DNA of 64,000 bases from the NCBI RefSeq assembly GCF_037479095.1, contig NZ_JBBGZW010000001.1:3844001-3908000 (forward strand), read 5' to 3'. The position numbers and the translations under genes are program-made. Position 1 is the first letter of the stretch. Each line of letters begins with the position of its first letter. The DNA comes from Pantoea nemavictus. GTDB taxonomy: Bacteria > Pseudomonadota > Gammaproteobacteria > Enterobacterales > Enterobacteriaceae. Below the pieces are notes generated by a model. It searched no databases. It was not told the origin of the DNA and saw only the letters and a list, made by a program, of their open reading frames with translations. Below, one piece after another: positions 1-8,281 of this stretch.

Positions 1-152
1 TCGACTGCGGTATCGCTATTGAACAGGATCTCCTTCGCCTGCTTCAGCGTTGAGGCGGTGCCACAACAGTGAAAGCCCTGAATCTGGCCGATATAAGCGC
101 GATTAAGCTCGGCGACCATGGCGTCATCATCGACCACTAACACATTGATCAT
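1..152 (-). CDS. dcuR: C4-dicarboxylate response regulator DcuR, N-terminal fragment
   Basis: Only the first 50 codons lie in the window; the gene runs off the left edge. The visible protein begins MINVLVVDDDAMVAELNR and contains the acidic cluster of a CheY-like receiver domain. It matches the start of E. coli DcuR, the response regulator that activates fumarate respiration and C4-dicarboxylate transport genes. Its ATG overlaps the dcuS stop codon as ATGA, so the pair is translationally coupled. The phospho-acceptor Asp and the DNA-binding domain are outside the window. Confidence 0.9.
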   Translation of the reverse strand, partial: MINVLVVDDDAMVAELNRAYIGQIQGFHCCGTASTLKQAKEILFNSDTAV

Positions 153-1774
153 GCGGATTGGTTTCCTCCATCCCAGGGAAGTTGGACTAAAAATTGGGTA
201 AACACGCCGGGTTCTGACTCTACGCTTACGCTGCCACCGATATGCTCGGTTTGTTGCTGCAGCAAAAACAGCCCGACACCGCGGTTTTCACCTTTGGTGG
301 AGAAGCCTTTTTCAAAAATCGTGGCGAGGCGATCGGCTTCAATGCCTGGGCCATCGTCACTCACTTCACAGGTTAACCAACCATTTTGGTAGTGCAGCAT
401 CACGTGAATCTCGCCTTCAACCTGCTCGCTCAGCGCATCCAGCGCGTTTTCAATTAGATTGCCGATCACCGTAATCAGCGCCGCCATCTGCTCTTCATTA
501 CCGCTGTCGGGCAGGAAGCTGGCATCGCTAATGGTCAGGCGATGGCCGCAATCCGAGGCGCGGTTGATTTTACTCAGCAAAAATCCGGCAATCACCGGCG
601 ATTTTATTTTGTCGAGCAGGAAACCAATCTCCGTCTGGTAATTATTGGCGGTCTTGAGAATATAGCTCTCTACCTGCGTGTAGTTTTTCATATGCAGCAG
701 GCCAAGAATCACGTGCAGCTTATTCATAAACTCGTGCGAGCGTTCACGCAGCGCATCCACGTAGTTTACCATGCCGGTCAGGCGCTGCATTAGCTGACTG
801 ATTTCCGTTTTATCCCTGAAGGTGCAAACCGCGCCGATAATCCGGCCCTGGTTGCGCACCGGCACGGTATTGCTCAGCAGCACACGGCCATTAACATTCA
901 GCTCCTGATCGCGCCGCGCCCGTCCGCTTTGCAGCACATCACGCAGATGATCGTTGATCACCGACGCATCATAGATGCGATCGCCGGTGATCGTGCCCAT
1001 GGAATCATTGAGCAGCGCACGCGCCGCCTGATTGACCAGCGTAACCTGGGCCTGCTCGTCCATCGCCACCACGCCCTCTTTCAGCGAGTTTAAAATCGCC
1101 TGGCGCTGTTCAAACAGCGTGGAGATCTCGTAGGGTTCGAGTCCAAACAGAATGCGCTTCAGCACGCGTACCAGCACCAGGGTGCCAATCGCCCCCGCCA
1201 GCGTACCAATAAAGATGGTCCACAGAATGCTCCAGCGGCTTTCGTTGATCTGCACGCTGACCGCATCCAGTGAGATGCCTATCGCCACCACGCCAATTTG
1301 TTGGTGCTGCGCGTTGAAGACCGGCGTGAAGACGCGCAGTGCTTTCGCCAGCGAACCTTTGTTCACCGAGACATTTTCATGGCCGCGCAGCGCGGGTTCG
1401 AGATCGTCTCCGATGAAGTGTTTGCCAATCAGTTCGGGGTTTCGATGTGAATAGCGGATGCCGTCCATGTTGGTCACGGTAATGAACAGCAAATTATTGG
1501 TTTCCTCAACCGCTTTGGCGATTGGCTGGATGCGCGTGCCATCCGGCGGATAGGTCAGCGCGCGCTGTATTTCCGGCGAGTCGGCCAGCGTGCGCGCCAC
1601 GGCCATGGCTTTATCCTCCAGCTGCGCGCGGGTGGCCGCGCCAATCTGGAAAAAATAGAACATGTGCACACTGAGCAGCACCAGCACAATTACCGCGCTG
1701 AGCATCAGGGTGACCAGCGTATTGAGCTTCATCGGCTGCTTGCGCGCCGTTATTCCTTGCTGTGGAGAAGACAT
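149..1774 (-). CDS. dcuS: C4-dicarboxylate sensor histidine kinase DcuS
   Basis: Membrane sensor kinase of the CitA/DcuS family, 541 residues, the usual length. Order: TM1 (about 20-42), periplasmic PAS domain (about 45-180), TM2 (about 182-204), cytoplasmic PAS (about 225-320), then a kinase core with phospho-His347 in ERSHEFMNKLH, an N box (NLIENALDAL) and a GxG ATP lid. The residues known to bind fumarate in E. coli DcuS (Arg107, His110, Phe120, Arg147) are present at the same numbers, so C4-dicarboxylates are the likely ligands. It should phosphorylate DcuR encoded just downstream. The ATG at 1774 fits the E. coli start; its ribosome-binding site is weak. No dct or dcu transporter gene is visible alongside. 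Confidence 0.95.
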   Translation of the reverse strand: MSSPQQGITARKQPMKLNTLVTLMLSAVIVLVLLSVHMFYFFQIGAATRAQLEDKAMAVARTLADSPEIQRALTYPPDGTRIQPIAKAVEETNNLLFITVTNMDGIRYSHRNPELIGKHFIGDDLEPALRGHENVSVNKGSLAKALRVFTPVFNAQHQQIGVVAIGISLDAVSVQINESRWSILWTIFIGTLAGAIGTLVLVRVLKRILFGLEPYEISTLFEQRQAILNSLKEGVVAMDEQAQVTLVNQAARALLNDSMGTITGDRIYDASVINDHLRDVLQSGRARRDQELNVNGRVLLSNTVPVRNQGRIIGAVCTFRDKTEISQLMQRLTGMVNYVDALRERSHEFMNKLHVILGLLHMKNYTQVESYILKTANNYQTEIGFLLDKIKSPVIAGFLLSKINRASDCGHRLTISDASFLPDSGNEEQMAALITVIGNLIENALDALSEQVEGEIHVMLHYQNGWLTCEVSDDGPGIEADRLATIFEKGFSTKGENRGVGLFLLQQQTEHIGGSVSVESEPGVFTQFLVQLPWDGGNQSA

Positions 1775-2196
1775 GATCGCTCTCGGCGGAGAAGAGGGCG
1801 GTTATTATGACGGATAAATGCGTGCAGGTCGCGCACCAGGTAAGGTTGCCATTCATGGCGTAATACCGATCAGTTAAGCGCTGAGCGACTTTCGTTCGCC
1901 ATCGGCTGAGGCAGTTTCAGCTATGCCGTGCGGCGACCGAGCAGAGGACGCCTGGCCGCGCCCTCTGCACTCCCGGGCCCTGCGCCAGCCCGCCCCGCCG
2001 CTTCGCGGTGCCTTCGCTCCCTCGCGATTCCTGACGGACCGGCGGCGATTCGCTCCTGCTCAGCGCCGCCTCTCGCCGCATCCCTGCGGCTCGCCCTGGA
2101 ATCCCTCACTCGCTCAGCGGGCTGGGATGTCGCCTCAACACCCGCGCTGCAGCAGCAATGCCTATCCCTGAATTATCATCGCTGGAACGTCTGTAG

Positions 2197-2216
2197 GGTC
2201 GCCATTTATGGCGACC
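2197..2216. repeat. 20-bp palindrome GGTCGCCAT-TT-ATGGCGACC
   Basis: Perfect 9-bp inverted repeat around TT, preceded by GTAG. Related palindromes occur at 32535-32556, 33731-33754 and 61738-61757, and degenerate copies lie in the two ends of the 1843-2576 element. The shape suggests a REP-like intergenic family. Confidence 0.7.
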
Positions 2217-2439
2217 ACGTGCCCCATAATCTTCAGCCTGCAAAATTTCAAATCAGATGCGGTAATGGCAGGCGATGGTGTTGGGCGCTATCCGCAGCGC
2301 CGAGCGCAGAGTGACGGCCAGGATGAGCCGACACGACGTCGGCGAAAGCGCGGCATGAGCCAGGGATGGCGAATCCGCGCGGTCCGTCAGGCCGGAGTGA
2401 TAAGCGAGGGAACAGCGAGGACGGCGCAGGCGCGGATTG

Positions 2440-2465
2440 CTAAGGTCCGCGCCTTCGGACCTTAG
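2440..2465. repeat. Hairpin inside the 734-bp element
   Basis: Perfect 10-bp stem CTAAGGTCCG / CGGACCTTAG with a CGCCTT loop. No T-run follows, so a terminator role is unlikely; it is probably a structural part of the repeat. Confidence 0.6.
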
Positions 2466-2595
2466 CCCGGCCGCCTGCTTCACACATTCTGAAACTGCCA
2501 TAGACTTAGCGGGCGGAACCCCCACGGAGCCAGTGCGCTGCTTAACTGACGAGCATTACGCCATTCATGGCGACCTCAACGTTGACGGTGGCGAA

Positions 2596-3132
2596 TTAAC
2601 TCGATTTGACGCGATTAGCAAAACTCTTACGCAGCTTCTGCAGTTTCGGTGGAATCACCGCCATACAATAGCCGTTGCGCTGTCCGGCGCCTTCCCAATA
2701 ATCCTGGTGATAACCTTCCGCCGCATACCACTCTTTCAGCGGCTCGATGGTGGTCACTACCGGATCGCTAAGGCCTTCCTGCGCGCGCGCAATGGCGGCA
2801 ATCGCTTCAGCTTCCTGCTCAGGATTGGCCGGGAAAATCGCCGAACGATACTGGGTCCCAATATCGTTGCCCTGGCGGTTCAGCTGGGTAGGATCGTGAG
2901 TGGCAAAGCTGATGTCCAGCAGATCGCCGTAGCTCACCTGTGCCGGATCGAAACCGACGCGAATCGCCTCTGCATGCCCAGTGGCACCGCTGCACACCTG
3001 CTCGTAAGTCGGATTCGGACGAGCGCCGCCGGTATATCCGCTCTCGACTGACTCCACGCCAATCACATCTTTAAACACTGCTTCGGTACACCAGAAACAG
3101 CCACCGGCGATCACCGCATATTCGGTTGCCAT
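2596..3132 (-). CDS. msrA: Peptide-methionine (S)-S-oxide reductase MsrA
   Basis: Repairs oxidised methionine in proteins and free methionine sulfoxide, reducing the S-epimer in the cytoplasm. The GCFWCTE motif (residues 11-17) supplies the catalytic Cys12, and the GGxxxNPTYEQVCSG and GHAEA stretches typical of MsrA follow. At 178 residues it is the short form; E. coli MsrA is 212 residues with an N-terminal extension absent here. A clear Shine-Dalgarno (CAGGAGTAA) precedes the ATG. It is a lone gene with no msrB nearby. Confidence 0.95.
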   Translation of the reverse strand: MATEYAVIAGGCFWCTEAVFKDVIGVESVESGYTGGARPNPTYEQVCSGATGHAEAIRVGFDPAQVSYGDLLDISFATHDPTQLNRQGNDIGTQYRSAIFPANPEQEAEAIAAIARAQEGLSDPVVTTIEPLKEWYAAEGYHQDYWEGAGQRNGYCMAVIPPKLQKLRKSFANRVKSS

Positions 3133-3195
3133 TGTATTTACTCCTGTCAGGGCGAAAGCTTGAAAGTGGGGGTAAGCCTATAGTAATTCAAGCAG

Positions 3196-3750
3196 TTAAA
3201 TTAACATTTCTGGCTTAAAGTCACCGCGCTTGTCGAGCAGCAAATTGCTCATCACGCTAAAGCGCCCTTCGCCCGTGTAGTGCAGCGTAGGTGGAAACTC
3301 CGGCGTTGCGGCGACATGCGCTTTAACGATCTCGAAAATAAAGAAGTTGTAATTATCCACCATTGAATCGTCATACAGCTGGCACTCAAAGCTGGCAAAG
3401 CATTCGTCAATTAACGGTGCATTCACCACGCTGGCGGGTTCGGGCGTCAGTGTAAAAGCATCGAACTTATCGAGACGATCGCCGTGGCTGTTGCCGATCG
3501 CCACAACGCTATCGACCAGATTGGCTGACGGTACGTTGATCACGCACTGGCCGCTCTGGCGAATCAACTCATGGCTGTGGTTGCCGCCGGCGATCATGCA
3601 GCCTACCAGCGACGGCGAGAACTCCAGAATGGTGTGCCAGCCGAGCGTCATGATGTCGCGCTGATCCTCAAATTGCGAACTCAGCAATACCACCGGACCC
3701 GGCTCCAGATATTTCCGCGCTTTGCTCACCGGAAAGTCGATTTTATGCAT
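3196..3750 (-). CDS. Flavin reductase-like FMN-binding protein
   Basis: Protein of 184 residues that fits the flavin-reductase-like split-barrel family, which binds FMN and either reduces flavin with NAD(P)H or acts as an oxidoreductase. Family-typical features are the N-terminal PGPVVLLSSQ segment, IMTLGWHTILEFSPSLVGC and NHSHELIRQSGQCVINVP. A good ribosome-binding site (CAGGAGAAA) precedes the ATG. It is divergent from the nitronate monooxygenase gene with about 100 bp between them, so the two flavoproteins may share regulation, but no operator was identified. Substrate unknown. Confidence 0.8.
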   Translation of the reverse strand: MHKIDFPVSKARKYLEPGPVVLLSSQFEDQRDIMTLGWHTILEFSPSLVGCMIAGGNHSHELIRQSGQCVINVPSANLVDSVVAIGNSHGDRLDKFDAFTLTPEPASVVNAPLIDECFASFECQLYDDSMVDNYNFFIFEIVKAHVAATPEFPPTLHYTGEGRFSVMSNLLLDKRGDFKPEMLI

Positions 3751-3851
3751 CGGATTTCTCCTGCTGTAGGTAGAAGTCCTCTAAGTGTAGATCCTTTACG
3801 GGGCGGGCAAATCACGGCATGGTAGAGCGTCATCTTAGCGGGAGCCAAAAC

Positions 3852-4910
3852 GTGAACACGATCCTTAGTCAGAGGTTAAATCTTACCTATCCGATCATTC
3901 AGGCACCGATGGCGGGTGTCTCCACGCCGCAGCTGGCGGCGGCGGTGAGTAATAGCGGGGGGCTGGGATCGATTGGCATTGGTGCCTCAACGCCAGAGCA
4001 GGCCGAGAAGATGATCCGACAAACGCGTGCGCTCACCGCTGGGCCGATCAACGTTAACGTCTTTTGTCATGCCGCCGCGCAGCGTGATCCGCAGCTGGAG
4101 CAGGCGTGGATTGCCCGTTTTCAACCGCTATTTGATCGCTATGATGCGGAGATACCGACAGCGCTGTCTGAGATTTATCAAACCTTCCTTGAAAACCAGG
4201 CAATGCTGGAGGTGTTGCTGGAAACCGCGCCGGCTGCGGTGAGTTTCCATTTTGGCCTGCCTTCAATAGCGTTTGTACAGCGCTTAAAGCGTCGCGGCAT
4301 TATCACGCTGGCGACCGCCACCAGCCTGGCGGAGGCGCAGGCGATTGAGGCTGCGGGAGTCGACTTTATTGTCGCGCAGGGCATTGAGGCGGGTGGACAT
4401 CGCGGGATATTCGATCCGGCAGGTGACGATCATCAGCTCAGCACCTTCACGCTGGTGCAGGCGATACAGCAGGTTTCCCGGGTGCCGGTGATCGCGGCGG
4501 GCGGCATTATGAATGGCGCAGGCATTGCGGCGATGTTCAAACTGGGGATCGCAGGCGTGCAGCTGGGCACGGCGTTTATTCTATGCCCGGAGTCGGCGGC
4601 TAATCAGGCGTATCGCCAGGCGTTTAAAAGCCAACAGGCCATCAGCACGGTGATGACGTCGGCGATTTCCGGACGACCGGCAAGATGTATCACCAACGAT
4701 TTTTGCCGCCTGGCGCGCGAGTTTAGCCACGACACCATTCCTCCCTATCCGCTGACCTATGCGCTCGGCAAAGCGCTGGCCGCCGCTGCCGCGGCTAAGG
4801 GCGCGCACGGCTTTGGCGCCCAGTGGGCTGGGCAGGGCGCGGCGCTGGCGCGAGAAATGCCGGCAGCTGAATTGATTACAACGCTGGTGGCGGAGTGGCA
4901 GGCGGCATAA
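3852..4910 (+). CDS. Nitronate monooxygenase (2-nitropropane dioxygenase family)
   Basis: FMN-dependent TIM-barrel enzyme of the NPD/NMO family, which oxidises alkyl nitronates to carbonyl compounds and nitrite. Visible family motifs are YPIIQAPMAG at the N-terminus, GGLGSIG, the catalytic-His region GIEAGGHRG, and the phosphate-binding stretch IAAGGIMNG followed by GVQLGTAF. I chose the GTG at 3852 because GCGGGAG precedes it at suitable spacing; an upstream in-frame ATG at 3819 would add 11 residues but has no ribosome-binding site. About 352 residues, normal for the family. Single-gene unit. Confidence 0.9.
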   Translation: MNTILSQRLNLTYPIIQAPMAGVSTPQLAAAVSNSGGLGSIGIGASTPEQAEKMIRQTRALTAGPINVNVFCHAAAQRDPQLEQAWIARFQPLFDRYDAEIPTALSEIYQTFLENQAMLEVLLETAPAAVSFHFGLPSIAFVQRLKRRGIITLATATSLAEAQAIEAAGVDFIVAQGIEAGGHRGIFDPAGDDHQLSTFTLVQAIQQVSRVPVIAAGGIMNGAGIAAMFKLGIAGVQLGTAFILCPESAANQAYRQAFKSQQAISTVMTSAISGRPARCITNDFCRLAREFSHDTIPPYPLTYALGKALAAAAAAKGAHGFGAQWAGQGAALAREMPAAELITTLVAEWQAA

Positions 4911-4958
4911 CGTGCGTCATGCAATGATGGGACAGCTTGTAGGATTGAGGAGCATGTG

Positions 4959-5384
4959 ATGGCAAAACCCCCTTATTTACATCCGGGAGAACAGGTGGTG
5001 CTGTATGACGGCCTATGTAAACTCTGCAACGCGTGGGTGGTGTTTTTGCTTCGTCACGGTATTCCGCGCTCTATACGTTTCGCCGCAGTACAGAGTGAGC
5101 AGGGCAAAGCGCTATTACGTTTTGCCGGTTTACCGGATGACAATATCCGCACTATTGTTTTCATTCACGGTAACGATCGCTGGCTGCGCGCGCAGGCTAT
5201 TTTTCGCATCATGCGCTTTTTGCCGTGGCCATGGCGCGCGCTCTCTCTCTTTAGGTTTATGCCTGACGTTATCAGCAATTATTGTTACGACCGCATTGCT
5301 TTAAATCGCTATCGACTATTTGGTCGCTACGACACGCATTACGTGATTAAGTCAGATTATAACGGACGGTTTTTAGATCAGTGA
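4959..5384 (+). CDS. Thiol-disulfide oxidoreductase DCC family protein (DUF393)
   Basis: Small protein (141 residues) of the DCC family, named for an N-terminal D-x-x-C-x-x-C signature; here it reads DGLCKLCN near residue 18. Members are predicted thioredoxin-like oxidoreductases with poorly defined substrates. The central FAAVQSEQGKALL and the C-terminal YDRIALNRYRLFG segments also fit. A strong GAGGAG precedes ATG 4959 with 6-nt spacing, so the overlapping GTG three bases upstream is less likely to be used. It converges on the LysR gene with only about 22 bp between stop codons. Confidence 0.85.
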   Translation: MAKPPYLHPGEQVVLYDGLCKLCNAWVVFLLRHGIPRSIRFAAVQSEQGKALLRFAGLPDDNIRTIVFIHGNDRWLRAQAIFRIMRFLPWPWRALSLFRFMPDVISNYCYDRIALNRYRLFGRYDTHYVIKSDYNGRFLDQ

Positions 5385-5406
5385 AGCAGGGCGTACTCGC
5401 GCCGTA

Positions 5407-6333
5407 TTAATTTTCATAGCGGTACTCTGTCTCCATAATCGTTTTCGCCATCATGGATTTAACCCATTCGGTGGGTTCCCGTTTGCCACTGCGTTTGTGT
5501 GAATAGATTTTAACGGTGAACCTTGGCGCCGGAAAAGGCAGCCTGAAGGTGGTGACGTCCACGGCCTTATTGATTTTACCGGCCACGAAGGAGGGAATGG
5601 CCATGAGAAGTTCGCTTTCTGCGACAATAAATGGCGCACTCAGCATTGAAGGCGTTCTCATGGTAATGCGACGGTGCTGACCTATTTGAGCAAGATGAAA
5701 ATCCAGCAGCCCCTGCTTTTCATTCCACGGCGTAACAACCAAATGTCCGGCTGCAAGATAAGACTCTAGATCAAGGCTGGTTCGTCGCGCATTGGCAATC
5801 ACAATAAATTCATCACTGAACAGATCCATTTCGTCCAGGTCTGGATGGTTAACCTCTCCCGGCTCGCTAAAACTCAACGCTAAATCGATTTCACCGGCCA
5901 GTAGTTCAATCAGGGCCGGGTTATGCGGCAGATGGCACAGTTCAAAACTCAGGTTTGGTGCTTGTTCGGTGAGCGCATTCATCAGTCCAGGAAACACACA
6001 AAATGCGGTGTAATCGGTTACCGCGATTCTAAAACAGTCATTGCTGGTAAGAGGATCAAAGGGTTTAACCGGACAGAGATGCTTATTTAATCCTGTTAGC
6101 GTTTCGGCGATATAGGGCGCGAGCTGACAGGCATAGACGCTAGGACACATTTTGTGTCCTTCCCGATAAAAAAGGGGATCTTTGAAAAACTCGCGCAGTC
6201 GAGATAGCGCATGGCTCAGCGCCGAGGTACTGAGGCAAAGCTCGATGGCGGCCAACCTTACTGATCTATGCCTAAAGACTGCGTCGAAAACGGGGAGAAG
6301 ATTTAAGTCGAGCCGACGCAGGACATGATGCAT
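5407..6333 (-). CDS. LysR-family transcriptional regulator
   Basis: Regulator of about 308 residues with the N-terminal winged helix-turn-helix of the LysR family (residues about 6-65: LDLNLLPVFDAVFRHRSVRLAAIELCLSTSALSHALSRL) and a C-terminal effector-binding domain. The N-terminal LDLNLL phrasing resembles the NodD/PcpR-like group. ATG 6333 has AGGTGA upstream; a GTG at 6342 has none. It is transcribed divergently from the acetyltransferase gene, the usual geometry for a LysR regulator and its target, but no T-N11-A site was established. Effector unknown. Confidence 0.85.
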   Translation of the reverse strand: MHHVLRRLDLNLLPVFDAVFRHRSVRLAAIELCLSTSALSHALSRLREFFKDPLFYREGHKMCPSVYACQLAPYIAETLTGLNKHLCPVKPFDPLTSNDCFRIAVTDYTAFCVFPGLMNALTEQAPNLSFELCHLPHNPALIELLAGEIDLALSFSEPGEVNHPDLDEMDLFSDEFIVIANARRTSLDLESYLAAGHLVVTPWNEKQGLLDFHLAQIGQHRRITMRTPSMLSAPFIVAESELLMAIPSFVAGKINKAVDVTTFRLPFPAPRFTVKIYSHKRSGKREPTEWVKSMMAKTIMETEYRYEN

Positions 6334-6428
6334 GAAATTCACCTAGCATTGATTTTATTGCACTTATTTCATCGAACAATACCCATTATGCTGGATGGCA
6401 TCAATCTGATTCAGTAAGAAAATAATAA

Positions 6429-6917
6429 ATGAACATGACTATTCGACAGGCTAATTCTGCAGACGCAGACGCTATCCACAGCATGATCGCCGAATTGTCG
6501 GTTTATGAGCAGGGATTGCAGGCGTCACTCACCACTGCAGAAGAGATCAGACAGGCGCTTTTTAGCCCCGACAGTAAGTTGGAAGCGTTTATCTGTGAGA
6601 TTGACGGATCTGCTGCCGGTTATGCTGTGATTACCAGTAGCTACTCTGCCTGGCTGGGCCGCCGCGGAATTTATATGGAGGACATCTATTCCTATCCGAT
6701 TTACCGTGGTTTGGGTGTGGGCAAGGCACTGTTGCAATATGTCGCGCAGCACGCAGTGAAGCGTCAGTGTAACCGCATTGAATGGAGTGCTTTAGATTGG
6801 GACCAGTCAGCAAGAGATTTCTACCTGAGTATTGATGCGCTTCCCCTCAACGAGTGGATCCGTTATCGCCTTGACGGGGCAGCGTTAGAGAAGTTTGCTG
6901 CAGCCGATCCGCACTGA
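6429..6917 (+). CDS. GNAT-family N-acetyltransferase
   Basis: Acetyl-CoA-dependent acyltransferase, 162 residues. The acetyl-CoA pyrophosphate-binding loop is visible as YRGLGVGKALL (motif A), preceded by the strand YMEDIYSYPIYR and followed by RIEWSALDWDQSARDFYLSIDA (motif B). The pattern VEDIYV-like strand, then WxVLDWNxxAxxFY, is that of the spermidine/spermine acetyltransferase-like branch, so a polyamine or small amine substrate is plausible but not shown. Divergent from the LysR gene, which may control it. The ribosome-binding site is weak; a second Met two codons on is an alternative start. Confidence 0.85.
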   Translation: MNMTIRQANSADADAIHSMIAELSVYEQGLQASLTTAEEIRQALFSPDSKLEAFICEIDGSAAGYAVITSSYSAWLGRRGIYMEDIYSYPIYRGLGVGKALLQYVAQHAVKRQCNRIEWSALDWDQSARDFYLSIDALPLNEWIRYRLDGAALEKFAAADPH

Positions 6918-6956
6918 GGGTTCCGCCTCAACGTGTTCACCGCGCAATACAAAGAC

Positions 6957-6980
6957 AAAAAAGGCCGCCTGACGGCAGCC
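6957..6980 (-). terminator. Intrinsic terminator of the DUF1471 gene
   Basis: Read on the minus strand: GGCTGCC, loop GTCA, GGCGGCC (one mismatch), then a run of Ts. It lies 30 bp downstream of the stop at 7010. Confidence 0.8.
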
Positions 6981-7009
6981 CATTTTGGCAACTCCATTTG
7001 CGACCATGA

Positions 7010-7219
7010 TTATTTGGTCAGGCGAGCAGTCATATGCACCTGGTTACCGGCATAGGCTTCAGTGATGCTGTAACCCATTCCTACCTGTTTTGCTTTTGCA
7101 GCGATCTGCGCTTCAGCACCATCCAGAGTTGAGGCCGTAGCCGTAATAGTCTGGGCAAAACTTGCTGATGACAGCAGTGAAAGGGCGATAATAGCAACGA
7201 AAGTTTTGGTGGATTTCAT
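7010..7219 (-). CDS. DUF1471 (YhcN/BhsA/McbA) family periplasmic peptide
   Basis: Exported peptide of 69 residues. An N-terminal signal peptide (MKSTKTFVAIIALSLLSSASFAQ) is followed by a compact DUF1471 fold with the family pattern of a Ser/Thr-rich strand, a helix (DGAEAQIAAKAKQVG), YSITEAYAGNQVHMTARL at the end. Family members such as BhsA, McbA and YhcN respond to acid, peroxide or metal stress and affect biofilm. The start at 7219 has GAGGAA at good spacing; longer in-frame starts lie too close to or upstream of that site. A terminator follows. Confidence 0.85.
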   Translation of the reverse strand: MKSTKTFVAIIALSLLSSASFAQTITATASTLDGAEAQIAAKAKQVGMGYSITEAYAGNQVHMTARLTK

Positions 7220-7513
7220 GGTCATTTCCTCAGATTTTAAATTTGATATGAGGCGTTTTGCCTCGATGGAATGCATAGTAGACCTCTCCAGCTTGAGTAA
7301 AAATCCCTATTTCCTGTCTAAATTGATCAAAATAATTGAATGAAAGATATTTTTCTATTTGCCATTCGCCGCCGAAAAAAAAGCCAGCATTATTGTCAAC
7401 TAATATGAGACTAACTTTGCCTTTATTCGTCATTGTTGATTGATTAGGTTTACGATAATTTTCTCCTATCGGAAGGGCATCAGCGCCTCTCCTCATTCAA
7501 CCAGGAGAAAAAA

Positions 7514-8239
7514 ATGATTGAACAACGTTTAGCTGACCAGCGCGGACTGGGCGATCACGGCTGGTTACGATCGCATCATACTTTTTCATTCGCTAACTAT
7601 TGGGATCCCAAACAGACCGGATTCTCTGATCTGTTGGTCATCAATGATGATCAGGTGGCGCAAGGGCGCGGCTTCGGTGCCCATCCGCATAGCAATATGG
7701 AAATCATCTCTTATGTGCTGGATGGCGCGCTGGAGCATAAAGACTCTATGGGCACCGGTTCAGTGATTGTGCCGGGCGATGTACAGCTGATGAGCGCCGG
7801 AAGCGGCGTAACACACAGTGAGTTCAACCATTCAAAACAGGCAGGCGTGCATTTCCTGCAAATTTGGGTGGTGCCTGCGGAAAAAGGCGGCGAGCCGCGT
7901 TACCAGCAAACCCGCATAACGGAGCAGGAGAAACGGGGCAAATTCAAACTCATCATTTCACCGGATGGGGCAGAAGACTCACTGAAAATCAGACAGGATG
8001 TGCGCATTCACGCTGGGCTGTTTGCGGGAGATGAACAGCAGACGATGACGCTAGCAGAAGATCGCTATGCCTATATTCATGTAGCGCGAGGCAGTTTGAT
8101 GGTTAATGGCGTTCTGTTCCGTGCCGGCGATGGTGCGCGAGTACGCAATGAACCGACGCTGGTGTTCAGCGGAGGAGAAGAGGCGGAGGTATTGTTGTTC
8201 GATCTGCGCCCCAATGAAGTTAATCATCCTGTGCGTTAA
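7514..8239 (+). CDS. Pirin family protein (quercetinase-like bicupin)
   Basis: Bicupin of 241 residues, like E. coli YhhW and YhaK. The four expected metal ligands of the N-terminal cupin are in place: His57 and His59 (AHPHSNMEI), His101 and Glu103 (GVTHSEF). E. coli YhhW is reported to cleave quercetin, so a dioxygenase activity on flavonols is possible, although pirins also have regulatory roles. Strong ribosome-binding site (CAGGAG). Single gene that converges with the hydrolase gene through a shared hairpin. Confidence 0.92.
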   Translation: MIEQRLADQRGLGDHGWLRSHHTFSFANYWDPKQTGFSDLLVINDDQVAQGRGFGAHPHSNMEIISYVLDGALEHKDSMGTGSVIVPGDVQLMSAGSGVTHSEFNHSKQAGVHFLQIWVVPAEKGGEPRYQQTRITEQEKRGKFKLIISPDGAEDSLKIRQDVRIHAGLFAGDEQQTMTLAEDRYAYIHVARGSLMVNGVLFRAGDGARVRNEPTLVFSGGEEAEVLLFDLRPNEVNHPVR

Positions 8240-8244
8240 ATAAT

Positions 8245-8265
8245 GACCGGCCAAACTGGCCGGTC
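8245..8265. terminator. Hairpin between convergent pirin and hydrolase genes
   Basis: Perfect 9-bp stem GACCGGCCA / TGGCCGGTC with an AAC loop, between two convergent stop codons. No long T-run on either side, so termination strength is uncertain. Confidence 0.6.
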
Positions 8266-8281
8266 TAATGATTAACGTCAA

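Larger units (their letters stand above)
1843..2576. repeat. 734-bp non-coding element with 37-bp inverted termini
   Basis: The gap between dcuS and msrA holds no convincing gene. It is bounded by imperfect inverted repeats at 1843-1879 and 2540-2576 that match at 30 of 37 positions by hand alignment, both ending in TCAGTTAAGC on the inner side. Inside lie a 20-bp palindrome (2197-2216) and a perfect 10-bp-stem hairpin (2440-2465). The interior is GC-rich with open frames on several strands, none with good start signals. It looks like a composite intergenic repeat or non-autonomous mobile element. Confidence 0.6.

Noticed and set aside
1921..2525. Several overlapping frames within the 734-bp element
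   Set aside because: GC-rich sequence gives long frames by chance on both strands; none has a good start or family resemblance.
7230..7496. 88-residue minus-strand frame upstream of the DUF1471 gene
   Set aside because: It covers the promoter region of both neighbouring genes, has no ribosome-binding site and an implausible composition.
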